Below are positions 57,617 to 64,000 of a stretch of DNA of 64,000 bases, piece after piece. The notes beneath the pieces were generated by a model, which was not told the origin of the DNA, made no database searches, and saw only the letters and a list, made by a program, of their open reading frames with translations. The stretch is from Fragum whitleyi (lineage: Eukaryota > Mollusca > Bivalvia > Cardiida > Cardiidae). The position numbers and the translations under genes were made by a program. How positions within the stretch are numbered: position 1 is the stretch's first letter; each line of letters starts with the position of its first letter. The DNA lies in contig OX411544.1 of NCBI GenBank assembly GCA_948146395.1, forward strand, positions 56,597,642 through 56,661,641, in the 5' to 3' direction.

Positions 57617-60405
57617 CTAATATTCTGTGTGAAAATATCCTTGATTTCTGTGATTAATTTCAAGCCAAAATTTGTCAAAATGTCGTAGTCTTAAATGTTC
57701 ATAGGCACTGCATTCATAAAAGAAATAAAATTCATCTTCTATGACCAATATATTTCTATTTTCACAAATTTTGCAATATCTTAAATTCCTGTCTAGGCCA
57801 AGATGTCTTCCTTTTTCAATCATAAGATTGTGGACTGAGCATCGAAAATTTGAGAGTGCCTTTTTTTGTTTATAGCTGATGTCCGAGTTTAAGTATAATT
57901 CAGGTGTTAACAAGGATTTAAAAAACTTGTAATAATAAGCTTTAGGAGAATCATTAATTTCAGAAAACCATTTTTGTGTGTAACAATCTTTAATTCTTTG
58001 GGTAAAAGTTTTGAGGAATTGGTTATCATTTGATGGACGGTTTGAAAAATCCAAACATGTCCAAAGCCATGGGTATATAACAGATTTTTAATTTGAGTCG
58101 CCCAAGTCGTTCTTCCGGATTCGTCTAATTGAAAAAGTAAAAAATAACATTGCTTTGGATAACGTTTTTGTTCCATATGTAGAATTTTCAACCAGTATTT
58201 GATACAATTTGGGATGTACGTAATACACAGTGGAAGCCTACCGCATTCGCATAGAGCTAGAAAATCACTTGTTTTTGAGGGAGATAACACACTTTTTTGC
58301 AGAACTGAGAGTGTACTCTTTCTATTTTTTCAACATAATTATACCCCCAGATCTGAGAAGCATAGCATAATATGGGTTTTACTGTTGTGTCAAAGAGTTT
58401 AAATAGATCTTTTATATCTACTAAGTGAAATTGCTTACGGAGCCTTAGTATGTAATGCATATAACTTTTGACGCTTGTAAAGACAGGTTACTGTGGGTTT
58501 TTGACCAACACATTCTACTAGTAAAGTGGACCTCTAAGTATCTATAACTTGATACCACTTTGATTGGGTTGCCATCGTAGAACCATTTTTCTGTTTGTTT
58601 TGTAATACCCCCGTTTCTAAACACGACTATTTTAGTTTTATCAATATTTATGTTCAACCCAACGCCATCTGTGAATTGTTGGATCGTGTTTATTTGGCAT
58701 TGTAATTGAATAATTGTTTTCGCAAAGCTAGAAACGTCGTCTGCGAAAAAAAATGAGTTTAATTCTTGAATCATTTGAGTGACGAAAATTCTGTTTCTAT
58801 GTGTTTTGTTCATAAAAGATATTAAATCATTGATAAAAAGTAAAAATATTTTCTGCAATCCTAAACAGCCTTGGCGCGTACCTACAATACAGTCGAAATA
58901 CTCATAAAGCAGATTATCTAACTTTATACAAGACTTCAATTTACCATACATTGATTCTAAAATGTTTAAAAATTTTCCATTTATGCCTTTTCTTCTTAAA
59001 GAATCCCATAGTTTGTCGTGATTAATGCTATCAAAGGCCTTAGCAAAGTCAATAAAAATACAGTAAAAACGGCCTCTCCTTTTAGAAAGATATTTTTGGC
59101 TCATAGCCATTAGTACAAATATGTTGTCGATTGTAGAATAGTTTTTGCGAAAACCTGCCTGCGATTCATCTAATACCATTATTTATTTCACACCAATCAG
59201 ACAATCGCTTATTAAGAATTTGAACAAAAATTTTACAAAGTGAATCAATTAATGAAATTCCGCGATAATTATTTGGGTCAAGGTAACTACCTTTTTTATG
59301 TATTGGTGTAATAATACTCTGGCTCCAAGACGAAGGAAAATCAGATAAATGGAAAATTTTATTAAATAGTCCTTCTAAGAAAGGGAGGATAGATGGGAGG
59401 GTATGTAGGTAAAATTCTACGGGAATGCCGTCTGGTCCTGGAGATATACCAGTTCGTAACGATTTGACACTTTTGACTATCTCGTGATTGGCAGGTTTAA
59501 TACACGGCAATCAGTATCTATGGCGATTGTTTCAAGAAAATTTAAATTGTGTGTTTGATTAGGTAAATTTGTGTTCAAGAGGTCTTTAAAATGGTTGAAA
59601 AAGACAAAAGGTTCAAGAGATAAGGTCAACAATTTACATATATTTGCGGATTTAAGAAGTGACCAGTATTTCCTAGGATCGTTTCGACAAAACATAAGTT
59701 CTGTCCATTTAACTGTTGTATATGCTATTTTCTTACTTTTGCATAATGTTTTAAATTGATGTTTTGTTTGCTTGTATGTTGTTAGGTTAAAATCACTTCC
59801 CGTAACTCTAAATTTGCGTAATGATGTATCCTTACGTCCCTTTAAAAGACTGCATTCTCTGTCCCACCAAAACTGGTTTCCACAGAGTTTGGATGTGTTA
59901 CTTGTCGTGATATCTTTTGTTCTTGCGTTTAAATCTCCAGCTAAGAACAATGATGCATCAGGGTAATCACACATGATTTTGAAAATATTATTACTAAGAA
60001 GTTCTATTCCATTTTCAGAGCTATTTTCATAAATTGTGGAATACTGTGGTGAAATATAAGTAAAGAAAAACATAACTTGTTTGACATCTGTGATTAAGTT
60101 TCTACAATCAAAAAGCAGCACAACACATTCAGATAAGTCATTATGAATACGCTTAAAACGGCCAGATTTCAATAAATTATTTCGAACAAAAACTGATACA
60201 CCACCCGATGCTCTAATCGCAGCTTTTCTCTTTGGACGTTTATAGTCAAAGTTAGTATAATCTGATAGAAATGAGCTGAAATCATCATGAGAAGCTCCCC
60301 ACGTTTCACAAAAACACAATATTTCGTATTTAGAACAAATATTTTGAAAATATCTATCATTTGAATACTTTAACAACCCTTTGATAATCCAGCTAAGTAT
60401 ACTGA
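57617..60405 (-). pseudogene. Second LINE ORF2: endonuclease (internally deleted) and reverse transcriptase
   Basis: The endonuclease reads from ILSWIIKGLL through CETWG and GDLNAR, then jumps near 59890-59910 straight to WWDREC, so the SDH-containing end of the domain is deleted. RT blocks: GISPGPDGIPVEFY, HKKGSYLDPNNYRGISLID, SQAGFRKNYSTIDN, IFIDFAKAFDSINH, GTRQGCLG..FINDL and FFADD. The C-terminus has a CxxC...C pattern (RYCKICENRN ... FYECSAYEHLR). Frame changes occur near 59500, 59170, 58450, 58270 and 57980. Confidence 0.88.
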
Positions 60406-60451
60406 AGCCAAGAATGCCTCCTTTTGCTTCATACGGGCCTCGACCTGCCCC

Positions 60452-60667
60452 CTAGTCTCTTATGATTTGTTTTGGTTCTTTTGTATATTCGTCATACACG
60501 TATAAATTTCCATCTATAGAGAGTTTGTCGTAGTTGAAGAAAGCCTTCTTGCCGTCTTCATAAGCCTTTTTCAGAAATGGATAGAGTAGGGCCCTTTCCT
60601 TTTTAACGCATTCTGGAAAGTCCTCACCATTGAGAGAGCTGAGATTACTGAAATGAATTTGATTTTT
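60452..60667 (-). pseudogene. C-terminal part of the second LINE's ORF1
   Basis: About 70 codons in frame to TAG at 60454-60452, including KKERALLYPFLKKAYEDGKK and FFNYDKLSIDG. These resemble the end of LINE ORF1 proteins with an RNA-binding fold (basic helix, then a Y/F-D-K-L strand). The N-terminal portion is lost at the junction with element B. Confidence 0.7.
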
Positions 60668-62077
60668 AGCTCACCTGAGCACATCGTGCTCAAGGTGAGC
60701 TTTTGTGATCATTGAATGTCCGTCGTGCGTCGTGTGTCGTCCGGCGTCAACAATCTTAGTGTTTACACTCTAGAGGCCACAAATATGGCCCAATCTTCAT
60801 GAAACTTGGTCAGAATGTTGGCCAGGTCACAAAGATGAACCCTATTGAAAATGGGAAGGATCTATGCCATATCACAAGAAAAGGGGCCTTAAAGACAATT
60901 TTCTTGTTTACACTGTAGAGGCCACAAATATAGCCCAATCTTCATGAAACTTGGTCAGAATGCTTGCCAGGTCACAAGGATGAACCCTATTGAAAATGGG
61001 AGATATCCATGCCATATCACAGGAAAAGGGTCTTGATGACATTTATCTTGTTAACGCTCTAGAGGCCACAAACATGGCCCAATCTACATGAAACTTGGTC
61101 AGAATGTTTGTCAGGTCACAAGGATTAACCCTATTGAAAATGGGAAGGATCCATGCCATATCACAGGAAAAGGAGCCTTTATGACAATTTTCTTGTTTAT
61201 GCTCTAGAGGCCACAAATATGACCCAATCTTTGTGAAACTTGGTCAGAATTTTTGTCAGGTCACAAGGATTAACCCTATCGAAAATGGGAGATATCCATG
61301 TCATATCACGGGAAAAGGGGTCTTGATGACATTTATCTTGTTTACGCTCTAGAGGCCACAAATTTGACCCAATCTTCGTGAAACTTGGTCAGAATGTTTG
61401 TCAGGTCACAAGGATTAACCCTATCGAAAATGGGAGATGTCCATGTCATATCACGGGAAAAGGGGTCTTGATGACATTTATCTTGTTGACGCTCTAGAGG
61501 CCATAAATAAGGCCCAATCTTCATGAAACTTGATCAGAGTGTTTGTCAGGTTACAAGGATTAACCCTATCGAAAATGGGAAGGATCCATGCCATATCACA
61601 GGAAAAGGGGCCTTAATAACAATTTTCTTGTTGACGCTCTAGAGGCCACAAAAATGGCCCCATCCTCATGAACTTGGTCAGAATGTTGGCCAAATCACAT
61701 GGATGAACCCTTTCAAAAATGAGAAGGATCTATGCAATATCACGGGAAAAGGGGCCTTCATGACAATTATCTTGTTAACGCTCTAGAGGCCACAAAAATG
61801 GCCCAATCCTCATGAAACTTGGTCAGTATGATGGTCAAGTCACAAAGATTAACCCTTTTGAAAATGGAATGGATCCATGCCATATCACAGGAAAGGGAGT
61901 CTTAATGATAATTTTCTTGTTTTAACTCAAGAGGCCACAATTTTGGCCGGAACTTCTTGACACTTGGTTTGGTGTAGAAATTATCTCCTTTATGACATCT
62001 GCCTATTTAAATGATGTGATGTCCCAGGGGTCAAAGAGAGTCAGGTGAGCGATCTAGGACCATCATGGTCCTCTTGT
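60668..62077 (+). mobile_element. Tandem-core element B (145-bp units)
   Basis: Starts AGCTCACCTGAGCAC..GTGCTCAAGGTGAGCTT, followed by GTCCGTCGTGCGTCGTG. About nine units, TAGAGGCCAC recurring at 60771, 60916, 61060, 61205, 61350, 61495, 61640 and 61784. It ends CAGGTGAGCGATC, then the hairpin AGGACCATCATGGTCCT and CTTGT. Termini match element A reversed. Confidence 0.87.
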
Positions 62078-62385
62078 TACTAGTATGCTTGCAAAAATAG
62101 GGGGTACAAACTTCAATTTGGGAGTAAATCGCCCCCATTTGAGGGTTTCTGGGAACACTGAGTATATTGAATGGTGATAGGCAGATTTATCGTTTTAATT
62201 GATAATCAGTTGGTTTGGGATTCCCATGACAACTATCGATTAAGAAACCTCATAATCAATTATGCATTATTATAATGTGTAGATTGCAGCCATTTAATGT
62301 TTCAAAAGATTGTATATCATTTATTTAGGCTGGGTTACTTCTTATTTTCTGGTAACATCTTTTTACTTGAGAAAAACAATATATT
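62078..62385. other. Unrecognised sequence
   Basis: AT-rich; no frame or repeat recognised. Confidence 0.5.
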
Positions 62386-62633
62386 TTAACCCTTGTCATG
62401 CTGAACCCGGAATATTCCTACTTTGACAGGAGGTATAGACAAAGATCAGCCTGCACATTTGTGCAGTCTGATCTAAGTTTAACCTCCTGAATATCATTTT
62501 TAAACCAGAAAGGTGTAAAACAATGCATTTCCGAAAATCAATACTCACTTACATTTGGTAACTTCCAGTGCTTTTAGCACATTGTTTTTACACTTATTTT
62601 GCAAAGATTTTTATTCAGCATGTCAAGGGTTAA
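62386..62633. mobile_element. piggyBac-like MITE (248 bp)
   Basis: TTAACCCTTGTCATGCTGAA at the left and TTCAGCATGTCAAGGGTTAA at the right: TIRs differing at one position, starting CCC and bounded by TTAA, as expected for piggyBac-type insertion. A fragment with the same end is at about 9835-9920. Confidence 0.85.
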
Positions 62634-62934
62634 ACTAAGCCAGGCAATAGACAACACTTAACCATACTGTACATCAGTCACTGACCACTGATGATTGAGC
62701 GTAGGTCAATTGCAGATTATGCTAAAGGATACAACACATTGTTTTTCATTATCTATATCAAAAAACAAAGACAAGAAGTTTTAAAATATACCTTGTTATG
62801 CCATAGTATACCTTCATTGAGAATTGCATTGATTTCTAAGAAACTGATTGTAGTATCGAGGGTTTTCCATGACCCCCTGTTTCTTTGAATTTGGACCGTC
62901 CTTTTAAGCTCCAAAGTCCGAAGGCTAGATAGCT
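62634..62934. repeat. Dispersed repeat fragments
   Basis: About 62690-62860 resembles 8600-8820 (CTATATCAAA.AACAAAGA, TTGATTTCTAAGAAA), and 62860-62905 resembles 6325-6375 reversed. No coding. Confidence 0.55.
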
Positions 62935-64000
62935 ATTGTCATGGCAGAGTGTCCGTTGTGCATCCATGTGTCAGTGTGTCCGTCTGTGCATAAACTTTTT
63001 CTTTTAACATCATCTCCTCCCAAACCAATAGGCGGATTTCAATGAAACTTGGCATGGATGCTCCTAGTGTGACCCTCTTCTTAAACTATTCAAGAAATTA
63101 TGATTGTCCTCCAACTATGGGCGTAGCAGGGTGGGGTATATTTTCACTTTAAAATCTTAAAAAATCTTCTCCTCCAGAACCATTGGGCCAATTTCAATGA
63201 AACTTGGCATGGATGTTCCTTGGGTGACCCTTTTCTAAATTTGTTCAAGAAATTTGGATTGACCCCACAATATGGGCGTGGCAGGGTTTGGCATTTTTTA
63301 AGGTTAAAATCTTTCAGAATCTTCTCCTTCCAAACTATTGCGCCGATTTCAATGAATCTTGGCATGGTTTTTCCTTGGGTGAACCTTTACTTAAATTGTT
63401 CAAGAAATTTTGAATGCCCCCCCCCCAAATATGGGTGTGACAGGGTAGGGCATTTTTTCACGTTAAAGTAATAAAAAAATCTTCTCCTCCCAAACCATTG
63501 AGCTGATTTCAATGAATCTTGGCATGAATTTTCCTTGGGTGAACCTTTATTTAAGTTTTTCAAGAAATTTTGATTGACCCCCAAATATGAGAGTGGCAGG
63601 GTGGGGCATTTTTTCAGTTAGAAATTACTTTCTCTCTAACAATTAGGCTGATTCCAATGAAACTTGGCATTGATCTTCCTTGGGTGACCCTTCACATAAA
63701 TTGTCAAAAAAAATTGGATAGTCCTCCTTATAAGGGTGTTGCAGGGTTGGGCTGTTTTTCACTTTTAAATCTTTAAATATCTTCTCCTCCTAAACCATTG
63801 GGATGATTTCAATGAAACTTGACATAGTTGTTTCTTTGGTGATGCTTTACTTGAATTGTCCAAGAAATTTTCATTGACCTCCTTTTATAGGTGTGGCAGC
63901 TTGGGCTTAATTTCACTATTTTATCTTCAAAAATCATCTTCCCATAATCAATTTAATTTATATGAATCTTGTCATGAATGTTCCATAAATTACCATTTAC
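62935..64000 (+). mobile_element. Tandem-core element H (about 155-bp units), runs off the window
   Basis: Starts near GCTAGATAGCTATTGTCATG, then GTGTCCGTCTGTGC. CTTGGCAT-type words recur near 63051, 63206, 63361, 63521, 63666, 63821 and 63971. Same style as A-E (TTTCAATGAAACTTGGCATG is a typical phrase). The right end is outside the window. Confidence 0.8.

Larger units (their letters stand above)
57540..60667 (-). mobile_element. Decayed L2/CR1-type LINE (second LINE)
   Basis: Minus-strand remnant with an ORF1 tail, endonuclease, RT and the C-terminal zinc-knuckle-like segment, broken by at least five frame changes. Different family from the LINE at 25.7-30.3 kb. Its 5' part ends where tandem-core element B begins (60668) and is not found beyond B. 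Confidence 0.88.

Overview
The window looks like genomic DNA from a marine mollusc, most likely a bivalve. It is AT-rich and eukaryotic, with GT-AG introns, one clear minor-class (U12, AT-AC) intron, tRNA-derived SINEs, CR1/L2-type LINEs, and many short non-autonomous elements built around 145-170 bp tandem cores with GGACGGAC spacers, a style familiar from bivalve genomes. There is no bacterial-style gene organisation. A 200-base run of N at 37705-37904 is an assembly gap.

One real host gene can be read with confidence. It is a TMEM87A/B (Elkin1/GolpHCat, GOST family) orthologue on the minus strand. Thirteen exons were placed by hand from reading frame, splice sites and similarity to the family: 46731-46624, 17207-17150, 16250-16147, 14801-14664, 12336-12289, 11171-10920, 9255-9159, 7354-7293, 6901-6781, 5984-5819, 4910-4817, 2016-1939 and 825-717. 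All joins keep frame (1435 coding bases). The last exons lie beyond base 1. The intron between 1939 and 825 has ATATCCTT at its donor, TTCCTTAAC as branch site and ends in AC, so it is a textbook U12 AT-AC intron. Intron 1 is about 29.4 kb and is filled with mobile DNA. A short plus-strand exon at 47041-47163 may start a divergent neighbour that shares a promoter with TMEM87.

The rest is mostly layered mobile DNA. From left to right: SINEs, MITEs and five tandem-core elements in TMEM87 introns (1-22.5 kb); a nearly complete CR1-like LINE (25.7-30.3 kb, minus); a 15.9 kb foldback-type element (30442-46382) whose ends are multi-kb inverted repeats made of about 97-bp hairpin units; the TMEM87 first exon and promoter; an 8.7 kb DNA transposon (47342-56066) with 97-bp terminal inverted repeats and a 9-bp target duplication, carrying a SWIM/Ulp1-protease/PHD gene broken by one stop codon; a decayed second LINE (57.5-60.7 kb); and further tandem-core elements to the end.

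The two large elements share a 9-bp target duplication, GGGTG-type termini and a stretch of interior sequence. I therefore read them as relatives in a Mutator/Foldback-like superfamily flanking the TMEM87 first exon on both sides. This is the most unusual structure in the window.
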